Made by a program: the position numbers and the translations under genes
The notes under the pieces: model-generated
The model's input: the letters and a program-made list of their open reading frames with translations, nothing else
What the model was told of the DNA's origin: nothing
The model's database searches: none
In this document: positions 23,148-33,259 of the stretch, in pieces
Position numbering within the stretch: the stretch's first letter is position 1
How the letters are laid out: each line of letters starts with the position of its first letter
Assembly (NCBI GenBank): GCA_963210315.1
Contig: OY723307.1
Coordinates: 744,001 to 808,000, forward strand
Length of the DNA stretch: 64,000 nt
Direction of reading: 5' to 3'
DNA from: Rhynchopus euleeides
Lineage: Eukaryota > Euglenozoa > Diplonemea > Diplonemida > Diplonemidae

Positions 23148-23912
23148 TGTCGCTTGTGTTGGCGGGTGTGCGGAGGAGAAGAAGGGGGAGAGGTAGTGTT
23201 GTGTTTTGGTTGTGTTATGTGTGTGTGTGTGTGTGTGTGTGTACCGACCGAGCTATAAAATAAGTGCCCCCTTTTGCAGGATTACGAAGATCGTGGGGTT
23301 ACTTAGTTTTGTCGCTTTCTCTTATGACGTCGGGATGGGCCGCGAAATGTGGGGGTATTTGCGTCCTGTTTGGGTGGTGGTGGTGGTGGTGGTGGTGGTT
23401 GTGGCAGTGGATGGTCGCAGGGCCAACACGCAAACCCTCTTTTCAAGCCTGGCAAACCACCCACAACACGAGAGGGGGGGGGGGGGGGAGGAGGGGGGGG
23501 GGTCGCTGCTGACCACATCTGCGTGGAGTACTACCCCTTCCAGCCAGGCACAGGGTTTAGCCCTCAGGTGCCAGTCACCACCGACATCTGGTTCAGTTCA
23601 CGTTGATTCTTAGATTCGTTTTGTTTTGTGGCATTTTTCCGGTGCTGAGAGCGGGGGGCTGGTGTGTGTTTGTGTGTGAACCTTTCTTTCACGGGGACAT
23701 CCACACTTTAAGCATACGAGAGAGTGAGGGCGAGGACGCAGTGAGAGACGGAGGGAGGATGTTTGCATTCGGAGGCCCAAAAACTACACCAGAGGCAACG
23801 TGTGAAGCCCCCCCCCCCCTCTCAGTGCATGCCGGGATCTTTGAATGGCGCTTTGCGTTTGCCAGGATCTTCAGGGGGCAGCACGCCAGCGGCATATGGT
23901 GCCGAGTATCTG
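23148..23912. other. Upstream region of the membrane protein gene
   Basis: Includes the pyrimidine tract and AG on the minus strand just before the gene, a (GT)n run at 23,219-23,242, a (GGT)n run at 23,373-23,400 and G-runs at 23,475-23,502. No gene is supported. Confidence 0.5.
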
Positions 23913-24082
23913 CACGGCGCTGAAGTAACCACTGTTACAAGTGGTTTTACAAGTGGTTTACATGTAAAAATTTTTACATGTAAATTTACAAGTGGCACTT
24001 GTAAAATTACATGTGCCACTTGTAAATTTTACAAGTGGTACATGTAAAATTACATGTGCCACTTGTCATTTACGAGCTTTCC

Positions 24083-24555
24083 TTACTGGGGGGGGGCAAA
24101 TACAAGAGTATATGCAAATACAAGGGTATATGCTAATACAAGAGTACTCCAGAAATCGCGATTTTAAAAAGTTCACCGAGCAAATACAAGAGTATACTCT
24201 TGTATTTGCATACTAGACTTTTGAAGAACTTTTGTGGGGTTTTCATCATATTTTGTACTTCCAATGACCTCCCCCAGGCCAGTGGGCCTCCTGTCTGGAG
24301 TCGTCACGGTCGGGTGGGAGTCGCCTCGGGGTGGGAAAGGCCAAGAGGACGCTCGTATTGTCTCTTCGGCGCCGCTGCCCCATGAGGGCCCACCCGGAGG
24401 CCATATTTCTAGTATGCAAATACAAGAGTATATACTCTTGTATTTGCATACTAGACAACTTTTCAGCTAAAAAACAATTTTTTGAAAACCCTGAATTACG
24501 TAAGCTGGCACGGTGAATAGAAGAGTATACCCTTGTATTTGCCCCCCCCCAGTAA
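24083..24555. mobile_element. Nested inverted-repeat insertion
   Basis: Copy 2 has the uninterrupted sequence GAGCTTTCCTGAACACTGG. Here it is split by about 470 bp with ends TTACTGGGGGGGGCAAATAC and GTATTTGCCCCCCCCCCAGT. The interior has repeated CAAATACAAGAGTATA words and a perfect 46-bp palindrome at 24,409-24,454 centred on GTATATAC. No coding sequence is present, so it is a non-autonomous foldback element. Confidence 0.8.
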
Positions 24556-24665
24556 CACTGGCGAGCCGTGTTGTTCCATTTGTTTATCCCCCGCGACCCC
24601 AGACCAGCACATACCCTGCTGCACACACACACCCTCACTTACAAAAGGACCTTTGCACCTCCAAC

Positions 24666-25416
24666 ATGAGCAAGAGAACGGCAACCACAACACCGACGCG
24701 CAACAGCAAGCGGACGAAGAGCGGAGATCTGGGGAAGGAGGATGAGCGGCATGAAAGCCAGCTGCAGCAGCTTGTGGAGGACTTTGTGGCCCTGTACACC
24801 ACCAGGAAGACGGGGGAGGTGTTAAAACACACGGTGTTGAAGGAGATGCTGCAGAAGGTGCTGGTGACCACCATCCCCCCCAAGAGTGGAGTGATAACAA
24901 CGGTGCTGAAACGCAAATACGATGCGCTGGCTTCCTACAAGTCGCTGAAGGATGTTTCCGGCGACCTGTACACGGTTCGGATCGAAGGAAACCGTGAGAT
25001 GGCCATCCACGGCATCGCGCTGAAGCCCTTCCCCACGCCAACGCAGAAGAAGTCGGAGGGTTTCGCGCGCCTCAAGCTGGTGGTGGAGGACCTGGACAGC
25101 ATGGATATGGTCAAGATGTACAAGGCATCGGCACAAGCCTCCACATCCGAGACGCGTCCGAAGAATAAGGCAGTGGCGGCGGTGGCGGGCGATGCAGCAC
25201 ATCGTTGTGGGCGTGCACGACCAGGAGACCGGGCGCTACTATAGCGTCATCGTCGAGAATGGCTTCGCCAAGCTGGTGACGGCGACGCTGGAAGGGGTGC
25301 AGGTCGACTACACCTTCTACAGGGACCGTCCTTCGGACCAGTGTGAGCCAGGTGAATACAGCGGCTCGCTCGTTGTGCCGCCTCCGCATTTTGTGGATTC
25401 AAGCAGAAATCGGTGA
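24666..25416 (+). pseudogene. Transposon ORF A, copy 1 (frameshifted)
   Basis: The gene starts at an ATG giving MSKRTATTTPTRNSKRTKSG, a basic Thr/Lys-rich N-terminus with a possible nuclear localisation signal (SKRTK). A helical Lys/Leu-rich segment (ESQLQQLVEDFV, LKHTVLKEMLQKVLV) and a segment GDLYTVRIEGNREMAIHGI follow. The frame breaks at about 25,185-25,195, after NKAVAAVA. It resumes in another frame as HIVVGVHDQETGRYYSVIVE to FVDSSRN. Copy 2 is intact across this point, showing the break is a lesion. The family is not recognised; it could be an accessory DNA-binding protein of the transposon. Confidence 0.75.
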
Positions 25417-27302
25417 AATCATTCGACAACACAGGGCAGAGTTGGGCATGTCTCTGCGCGACTGTGAACGGCTGGGCTCACTCGTTCGCAGAGAGACAGG
25501 GATCTCGATGGGGCTTTCATACCCCCTCCTCGTAAAGCATGAAGCTCCCCTCCGGCTGATGACGCCCTCTCTGCTAGGGAACATGCGGGGGTGCCTCGAG
25601 TTTCTGCTGAGGGCTTTCCCCATCCGCTCGGGTCGCCCCCCACCAACAGTCATGGTCACGGGTGATGGCTACACACCCGGTAGCCTTCAAGGAAAGAGCA
25701 GGCAGCGACTGGCAATCGCATTGACGGACGGGATCACCGCGTCCCGCTTTCTGACAGTGTGTGACCGCCACAAGCCCCTGTTCTACGAATGGTGGATGCT
25801 CCATGCCTTGGGGCAGATTGTGGCAGTTCAGAAGGGGATCTTCACGAAGGGGCCTTGCTCCTTTTCCATCACCCAGTTCCGGCTTGGGGGTGACCACTTA
25901 GAGTTGTGGTCACTCTTCAAAGGTGTAGGTGGGACAGGGCATCGTTCTGCCTTCTGCCTTACAGGAATCGACGAGCGTTTGGAGTACCTGCATGACTGCC
26001 ACCGCTGTAGTATCCAAGAGATGGATGCCGCAGGATTCACTTGTAGCATCGCTTCAAAATTCTCGAATCCTGTCTACACCGTGACGCCCCCCCCCCCCTT
26101 CACGACACGAAAGGTGTCATGCGCCTCATTCTACGTACGCTGCCGGGATCAAAAGTGGTGGAGGAAACCATCCTTGGAAAAGTGGGCAAAAATTTCACTG
26201 GGAAGCACGCAAGAGAGATACTCGCTGATTTGAAGGCCATCACCGTGGGGAATCAGCGGGCATTGTGCTGCGCAATGCAATCACTGATCTTCTTCCGCTA
26301 CCAAGACATACCAGTGCGATACTTCTCAACAGGTTCCTGCCGCAAAGAGTTTCTATTCGCTGTGATCAGCTATCATGTGCTGATTTTCTTGTTGGAGTGG
26401 GCAAATCCCGGGATCACTCGCTCGGCATATGCTCATTCTCTCGAACACTGGTTTGATGAGCAGGATGCGCACAGGGTCACCGTCTCCGACGAGCTCTTCG
26501 AACAGGGCAACGGTGAGCGCAAGAGGTGGACACGTGGGGGATCCCCGCAGACGATGGAGTGTGATCTGCAGATCTATGAACTGAAACAGAAACACTTGAC
26601 GGATGAAAATACCGTGCGCAAAGTGCCTCCACTGACTCCTACCATCGGCGAGCGGCCCCAAATATTATCTTACTATTCCATGCGCCTGTGCAGGTGTGTG
26701 ATCACTCACAATGATACGTGGCTCAAGTATCATTAGCTGCTCGTCAATTGGTGGTCCGCTTGGACAAACTTGGCCTCGGGTCACATGTGCGCCGCAGAGA
26801 TGGTCACGGACAAACATTTCAGGCAGAACCCGGCAACAACGGCGATGTTTTCCTGGTTTGCATCTGTGACGAAGAACCCTGGGAGGTGACGGAGGTGACG
26901 CCCCCTGCACAAGGAACCACCGACGGGGAGGAGGCTGGTGATGGCGGCAACCTTGCGAGTGACGGCAATAGCGGCGAGGCTGGTGATGATGATGATGATG
27001 ATGGCGACGAGACATCCGCCACAGAAGAGTATAGCTGCGTTGTTTGCCCTGACAAGAGCTTCGCGCGGGTTTACGGGCTCTACGCCCACTACGACGGACA
27101 GCACCGGCCGAGGGCGCAGTGTGAATGTCGAGTGTCTTGCCCCTTGTGTGAGAAAACGGTGTTCAGAAGTGGACTTAGCCAACACGCCCTCTACGTCCAC
27201 CAGGATGAGCTGGACATCACGACCTGCCCTGTGTGTCTGCAGGAGTTTGCTTCACAAGAACTGAGGGATATGCACATGTCGGACGAACACCCTGCAGTCT
27301 GA
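25410..27302 (+). pseudogene. Transposon ORF B, DDE-like transposase with C2H2 fingers, copy 1 (broken)
   Basis: The N-terminus IGEIIRQHRAELGMSLRDCE looks helix-turn-helix-like. The core has VTGDGYTPGS, then IALTDGITASRFL, then FRLGGDHLELWSLFKGVGG followed by a Cys/His-rich segment (HDCHRC). Asp-x-x and GGD-x-x-x-L...G motifs of this sort occur in RNase-H-fold DDE transposases, so I infer a transposase. The C-terminus has a poly-Asp linker and three zinc fingers (CVVCPDKSFARVYGLYAHYD; CPLCEKTVFRSGLSQHALYV; CPVCLQEFASQELRDMHM). Lesions are a lost start (112-bp deletion at about 25,412), a slip in the C-run 26,089-26,098, and an 8-bp insertion at 26,728-26,735 that ends the frame at KYH. Copy 2 is intact at these three places. 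Confidence 0.75.
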
Positions 27303-27677
27303 AAAAATGAGACTCGTCGTCGGCACAAAATACAATCAGTCCACTCGATCCGATCTCGACAGCTGTTGCATTGCACTCCCACCGTTTGCTGGTCATTTCT
27401 CCCCCCTCCTTGCCACTCCGCTTGCCAAAAAACCCCCCATCACAGTGTAGAGTATGAAGGAAACCGCGGAGATGACAAGTGGCACATGTCATTTACATGT
27501 AAAATTACAAGTACCACTTGTAAAAGTTACAAGTGGCACTTGTAATTTTACATGTGGTACTTGTAATTTTACAAGTGGCACTTGTAACCATTTTTCACTT
27601 GTAATTTTACATGTAAAACCACTTGTAATGTAATTTACTTCAGCGCCGTGTGAGAGCGAGAGAGGGGGGGGGGGGGG

Positions 27678-29108
27678 TAGGGGGGGTCATAAGCCCCCCT
27701 AAAAACGTACGAAAACCAAAATTTTCAACATACCATCAGAACCGCCCTAATACCTGATCTGACCCGAAAATCCGACCCATACCCCCCCGGAAACTGTCTG
27801 GGGCCCACTTGTGACACCTGATACGCACTTTTGTGATGATTTTTTGGGGTCCTAAAAAATGTACCTCAGTTTCGTACCTTGCCTTTGTACCTGAACCACT
27901 CCCGACCGCATTATTTCGTTCTTTGCCTTTTCTGCGGTGGTTCTGGCTCAGGTGGCACGCATGTTGCCTTCCCCAGTGCCTCGGCAAGGTCTTTCTTGAC
28001 CTGATTAGTGGGAATGTTGTGTTGTTGCGTCAGCAGAATGAGTTCAGCCACCTTCTGGGTGTAGTACTTCGATCGCATATGGGTCATTGTGAGTACTTCG
28101 TACGCCTGGGAGGCTGCATCGGCATTAGTAGGCAGCGTTGTAGATGATTTTGCTTCGTCGATCTTAGCCTGTGAAGGCACGATTGGGATATTGTGGGGAC
28201 TCAACAAGGTCATTGGATCGGCATCTGCCTGCCGACTCAGCCCCCACACAGTGCGACCGCAAGGTCGCCAGGGATGTCTCAACGCCAGGGGAATACCCTC
28301 CCCTGGCGTTGTACAACCCTACTCTCAACCCTCGGGTCCTCTCCTGGAGGCGGTGGTGGCGGGCCCGCAACGCTTCGTACTTCCGGTACAGACTGAGGTA
28401 GTCTGCCCGGCTGACCCGCTCATTGCTTCCTAGATCATCTGCTGCTCTGGAGCTGCCATCACTCTCACTGCCCACATCAGTTGGTGTGGGGGTAGGAGCA
28501 GGAGGAGTGGGAGGAGTAGGAGTGCAGGTGACATCTTTCTTGGCTAGCAAGGAACGCCGCTTTTCCCGCACGTGCGTGCAGTTGATGCACCACTGCATAT
28601 ATCTGTCGTCACCACGTCCCACTCGCTCTCCTATGTACCCAGCCCGACGGAGCGCCCGAAATAATGTCGCCTCACCGATGTCGTGTGCCGTTTTCTTTTT
28701 ACGCAGGTCTGCCACAACGCTCTCTGCCGAGACCCCGCACATCTCCCGTTTGGCGAGCGTCTTTCGAGCAAGGTACTCCTCTGCAGCAGCATCTGACACC
28801 TCTGCGAGGCCCTGGGCACGCGGCATGTGTTGCTCGGCGTGCTGAGTGAGCGTAGTGACACCCTTCCCTTGCAAAGAACGAAATAATGCGGTCGGGAGTG
28901 GTTCAGGTACAAAGGCAAGGTACGAAACTGAGGTACATTTTTTAGGACCCCAAAAAATCATCACAAAAGTGCGTATCAGGTGTCACAAGTGGGCCCCAGA
29001 CAGTTTCCGGGGGGGTATGGGTCGGAATTTCGGGTCAGATCAGGTATTAGGGCGGCTCTGATGGTATGTCAAAATTTTTGGTTTTGTACGGGCTTATGAC
29101 CCCCCCTA
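27678..29108 (-). mobile_element. Long-TIR element in poly-G (element P1)
   Basis: The ends are TAGGGGGGGTCATAAGCCC and GGGCTTATGACCCCCCCTA. The inverted repeats continue for about 240 bp (27,678-27,925 and 28,868-29,108) with few differences. Both sides abut long G-runs. One gene fragment on the minus strand fills the centre. The 30,058-31,209 element has the same TAGGGGGGGTCA ends but unrelated inner sequence, so the two belong to one terminal-sequence group. Confidence 0.85.
27911..28964 (-). pseudogene. Element P1 protein, frameshifted, unknown family
   Basis: The first part, about 28,826 down to 28,240, reads MPRAQGLAEVSDAAAEEYLA, then a helical stretch ending ATLFRALRRAGYIGERVG, then RYMQWCINCTHVREKRRSLL, a Pro/Thr linker and a basic helix (YRKYEALRARHHRLQERTRG). 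The frame then shifts near 28,220-28,260. It resumes as RQADADPMTLLSPHNIPIVP, YYTQKVAELILLTQQHNIPT and a basic C-terminus KRQRTK. The start is uncertain because an upstream ATG lies inside the terminal repeat. The Trp-Cys-x-x-Cys and basic segments suggest DNA binding; no known transposase core is recognised. Confidence 0.55.
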
Positions 29109-30057
29109 GGGGGGGGGGGGGGGGGGGGGGGGCGCGAGCACTCTCGTCACGGAGCTATTCACACATTCAAGCATACGAGAGTGGGAGAGAGGAAGGAGAG
29201 AGGGAGACAGACTTGTTTGTCCAGTTGAGGCTGCTGCCCAAGGGACAGCCACACTGCCTCCAATGTATCCCATTCACCCCCCCCCCCCCCTGCCCCCCCC
29301 CTCCATTGCCCCAACGCTTTCCTGACTGGTGTGGGAGGCACAGACGGGGGGGGGGGGGGGGTGTTTTAAGCAATAATAAGATGCATCCCCCCACCCCACT
29401 CCCACTCCCCATCCCAGTTCGGGCTACGCCCGAACTAACAACGGAAAAGACAGAAGGGGGGGGGGGGGGGAGAAGTAGCGCCGTGGCGGCCCCAAGAGGA
29501 ACCGGCGGAACAACAGACCCTTCCCCCCTCCCCCTCCCATCTCATCCCATCCCCCCTCCCCGACCCTCTTGCCAGACCAGGGGCTATAAAGAGCAGCGTG
29601 CTCTAGCATCAGGGGCTATGAAGAGCACGGCTTCAACGTAGAGGGCTGCGCACAATGTCAAAATACGCTCAGGGGTGCCTTGTAGTGAAGAAGCCGAAAA
29701 GCGTTGACCCCCCCCCCCCCTCCCCCACCTGCTCTCCTCATACTATAAAGAGCACGGCTTCAACGCAGGGGAGCTGCACAGTCGTCACCCGTCGTCAAAA
29801 TACGCTCGGTGACCCGGAGTGAAGAACCCGAAAATCGTTAGACTCTCCCCCCCCGCCCCTCTCGCCACCCTTTTGACACTTTGACAGGAGGAGATCCTGC
29901 TGTGGTAAAGAAAAAGGAGTATCCCTGAAAGGGAAGGGGGAAAGGGGATGCGGGGGGAGGTGGGGGTAGGGTTGTTTCTTGGCTGCCGGGAAGGGGGAGT
30001 GCCGTCGGTGTGAGTTGGGTGAATAAGTGAGTCACTCGCAGGGGGGGGGGGGGGGGG
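29109..30057. other. Spacer between two poly-G elements
   Basis: No gene is supported. It holds G/C runs and a tandem duplication: about 105-115 bp beginning near TATGAAGAGCACGGCTTCAA (about 29,617) is repeated from about 29,743 (TATAAAGAGCACGGCTTCAA), each copy followed by a TCAAAATACGCTC block and a C-run. Confidence 0.55.
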
Positions 30058-31209
30058 TAGGGGGGGTCAAATGGGGGTGACAAACACGATTTTTCAAAAA
30101 ACCGGCGCAGAGGCCCCAAAGCCCCCGTAAACCCTCCAAACCCCCCCAGATCGGTCCGGAAACCCATCGAACCCCACTTTTCCACCATTCCGGGCACCTC
30201 AGGTGCCCGAATTGGGGTACCTAAATTTTGTGCCACCGTTTGGTACCGGACAGTGCCACTGTGTGGGAGGTTGGAAAAGAAAATGCCCCAACACACCACA
30301 TCTGAGGGTTGCAATGCATGTTGCTTGCCAACCACGTCATCCGGTGGGTGCCAGGCGCTATGTAGGTGGCATGAGCCAGGTCTTCGATGTGTTCTGGCTT
30401 GTATATGTACCTCCCTGCCTGCGGCACAGGCACTGCCTTTGTCCCCCACACCAGCCACAGAGAGCGTATTGTACTCGGTCCACGGTTGCTGATTCATTGT
30501 GATGCGTTGTATCCTCGAGTGAACGTCACACACTAGTGGCACCACCACCCGCCATCCGAGAGCTGTATTGACTTTGCGCCCTTCCGTTGCATTCACCTCG
30601 CCACGCATATTGCACCGTTCAGTACCAGTGCTCTTGGGCCAGGCAAAGTAGACCGCAGCAACTACCAATTCTGGCACAATGGGTACCACGACAGCGCACT
30701 TCGTGTGTTCCCGGAATGTACAGCTCGTGTTGCAACAGTCGTTGTCAACACATCCCGGTTGTGGAGCACTGCTGCACAGGAATCACACGACCATCTGGAC
30801 TTGTTCCGTACCTACAGGCAGCCTCCCGGTGCATGGTGGCAGGGAGGTACATATACAAGCCAGAACTCATCGAAGACCTGGCTAATGCCACCTACATAGC
30901 GCCTGACACCCACCGGATGACGTGGTTGGCAAGCAACATGCATTGCAACCCTCAGATGTGGTGTGTTGGGGCATTTTCTTTTCCAACCTCCCACACAGTG
31001 GCACTGTCCGGTACCAAACGGTGGCACAAAATTTAGGTACCCCAATTCGGGCACCTGAGGTGCCCGGAATGGTGGAAAAGTGGGGTTCGATGGGTTTCCG
31101 GACCGATCTGGGGGGGTTTGGAGGGTTTACGGGGGCTTTGAGGCCTCTGCGCCGGTTTTTTGAAAAATCGTGTTTGTCCACGTAAAAGGGTGGCATTTGA
31201 CCCCCCCTA
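30058..31209. mobile_element. Long-TIR element in poly-G (element P2)
   Basis: The ends are TAGGGGGGGTCAAATG and CATTTGACCCCCCCTA, with inverted repeats of about 370 bp (30,058-30,420 and 30,836-31,209) around a ~415-bp unique centre, flanked by poly-G on both sides. Both arms encode, outward-facing, nearly the same peptide: GRYIYKPE, then IEDLA, then THRMTWLASNMHCNPQMWCV, ending GTKRWHKI. The centre's plus strand adds a plausible upstream part (HDHLDLFRTYRQPPGAWW) joined by a frame break. The family is unknown. Confidence 0.8.
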
Positions 31210-32204
31210 GGGGGGGGGGGGGGGAGAGGGGTGGGTCCGCCCACGCAGAGCGTGCGACCCCACCCACCCACCCCACCCCCCTCCCTTTCTGCTTCAGCTC
31301 TGCCGCTCGTGATCTGCCCTTTTTGTTTGTGGCGCGTTTTTGACCCCCGCTTCCACAGCACACACGGGCCTGCCGGCCCCCTCCCCCCCCGCCCCCGCTT
31401 GGCGTGGTGGAGGGGTCGGGGGGTTGGAGAGGTGTCGTGCGATATCAAGAGCTCACGGCTTTGCAGATGCCGAAAGGAGGAGGGGTACGTTTTCCTCTGT
31501 ATTGTGTACAACAAGAAGGAAAAGGGCGGTGTGCAGTGCTGTTACAAATCGTAAATCTTCCCGATTTTTTGTGGTGGAAAATGCACCCCTGCTCCTGTGT
31601 TGCTGTGGGGTATACCATAAACCACAGTTCCCCGGAGGATAACAGGTGCCCAGGGGTTGCTCGGTTTTCGTTCCATTTATTGAGCGCACACTCGCTTCTC
31701 AACAAAAGCCATTCCGGAGGGGGGCCCTTTTTTTTGAAGTGGCATTTAAGGCGTTGATCCGTCGATCGAAACCCCGGCCGTACAACGTATTTCAATCTCT
31801 CCTTTTTGTTACTTTTCGCGGTGCGGAAGAGAAAAGAAGAAGAAAAGAGGCACAGTTGCTGAAAGCAAATAATGCACAGGGGGGGGGGGGGGGTGTCGTC
31901 AGAAATCGCACTTGCCGCTGTCACAGTCGTGCCTGATAACGGGGTTGCGCATGACCCCCTCCCACCCCCCGGCCCCCAAAAGCTCATGCGAAGACACCAT
32001 CACCACACCTTGCATGGAACTACCACGCCGGAGGCATTCACAATGTTACCGGAAGGCATTGCACCAGACTCTCGAGACTCTAGACTAGCCCCGCCTGTGG
32101 AAGCGGGGCAATGCATCAACAAGGCAGACGGAACAGCGGGAATTCGGGGTTTGGGCGCGTGTGAGGGTGGGGTGGTTATATAAATAGGATCGGCCTGTCC
32201 GCCG
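31210..32204. other. Intergenic, 3' flank of the small membrane protein gene
   Basis: No supported gene lies in about 1 kb. It holds G-runs at 31,210-31,224 and 31,879-31,892 and Pro/Arg-biased short frames only. Confidence 0.5.
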
Positions 32205-32495
32205 TCAGCTTGCGGCCGGCGCCTTGAAAGGGGCATGGGCACGCTGCGGGGTGAGCGATCTCTGAGAGCCCGACAAGGGGCTCCGGGGGGACTGCGCCTC
32301 CTTCGGCTCAAACTCGCCACCCGACCAGGTGTACCACGCCAGCTCCGCAGCGATGTAGGCGACGAAAAGAACAACTGCCACTATCACAAGCTGCATGCAT
32401 CCGTTGACGACCTCTTGCGCATCCGCACTCCGCCCCGCTGGCAGGTGATCTGCTGTGTAAGATGTGGCACTCAGCCATCGAGCCCACCCACCCAT
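32205..32495 (-). CDS. Small single-pass membrane protein (paralogue of 22,620-23,147)
   Basis: The protein has 96 residues from the ATG at 32,495 (MGGWARWLSATSYTADHL). A single transmembrane helix lies at about residues 33-57 (CMQLVIVAVVLFVAYIAAEL, AWYTW). It is followed by GGEFEPKEAQSP and a basic Ser/Pro-rich tail. The arrangement Trp-rich N-terminus, Cys at the start of the helix, Tyr-[IV]-Ala-x-Glu-Leu near its end and a Gly-Glu acidic step afterwards matches the 22,620 gene. I chose this start over an in-frame ATG at 32,675 because the longer reading adds only Pro/Arg-rich sequence and because pyrimidine tracts and AG lie between the two. The Glu buried near the end of the helix could pair with a partner subunit. 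The function is unknown. Confidence 0.65.
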   Translation of the reverse strand: MGGWARWLSATSYTADHLPAGRSADAQEVVNGCMQLVIVAVVLFVAYIAAELAWYTWSGGEFEPKEAQSPRSPLSGSQRSLTPQRAHAPFKAPAAS

Positions 32496-33259
32496 GGGGC
32501 GGGGAGGGCTGGGTGGGATCTCGGCCCTTCGGTGAGAGCCGTCGACCCTGCCAAGTGTGGGGTGGAGAAGAGTTGCAGGGTGCAAGGGTGGAGGTGCGAT
32601 GTGTGTGTTTGAAACCACAGGGGAGGCACCGTAGCGGACCCAGCCTTGAGGGGCACGGTGGGGCACGCGAGGCACCTTGAGCCCCGTGAATAATCACGCG
32701 CTGCCACCCGACCTAACCAGGGTGGGCGGTGTGTGTGTGGATGGGTGACAGTAGCAGTAGTGATCATCCCAAGAGAAGTGTTGTGATCGAGAAAGATGTG
32801 CATGCAAAGGGCGGGGGGGGGAGAGGGGGGGGGGGGGGGTTTTGATCGTCGAGAGTGAATGGACAAGCAAGTCCCCCAGCACCTTCTCGCAATGTTGGTC
32901 CTTTTTGTAGTCACCACACCAGATATGTTGTACAAGGCAGATCAATGCACAATGGGAGGGTGTGTAGCAGTTGTCTGTGGGGGGGGGGGGGGTCAGGGGC
33001 TGGGGTAATTTTCTGGGGGGTCGTGAACGTCGGGGGGGGGGGGGGGGGGGGGGGGGGGGGCTGGCGTGCAGGGTGCAGGCAGCGCGCGCAAATGCGACCT
33101 GTTTCCGGGTGCCCGCGCGCTCCCGGCGACCGTGCACCCTGGGTGCACGGGTTTGGGCTGAATCTGGGTGACGTACGAGTAGGGCTCCCACCCTGAAAAT
33201 GGGCTATCTGCAGTCACTCCAGGGACCTGACATCACCTGAAAGTGACCCAAAAGTGCGG
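32496..33259. other. Upstream region with repeat and poly-G
   Basis: Contains the leader side of the small membrane protein gene, a full-length family S copy (32,840-32,942), and a very long G-run at about 33,033-33,060. Coding-like frames here are homopolymer artefacts. Confidence 0.5.
32840..32942 (-). repeat. Near full-length single copy of family S
   Basis: TTTTGATCGTCGAGAGTGAA through to TGTTGTACAAGGCAGA covers almost the whole 119-bp satellite unit with several substitutions, next to a G-run. It is the longest dispersed copy in the window. Confidence 0.9.

Larger units (their letters stand above)
23913..27650 (+). mobile_element. Two-gene TIR transposon with zinc-finger transposase, copy 1
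   Basis: The ends are CACGGCGCTGAAGTAA and TTACTTCAGCGCCGTG. TG lies directly outside both ends (23,911-23,912 and 27,651-27,652); copy 2 has CG at both ends, suggesting a 2-bp target duplication. The terminal ~160-175 bp are packed with palindromic words built from ACAAGTGGCACTTGT and TTACATGTAA, probably transposase-binding sites. Two genes run rightwards: ORF A (24,666-25,416) and ORF B (about 25,410-27,302). This copy carries a nested insertion (24,083-24,555), a 112-bp deletion at the ORF A/B junction, and several frame breaks, so it is inactive. Copy 2 lies inverted at 37,988-41,348. Confidence 0.9.
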
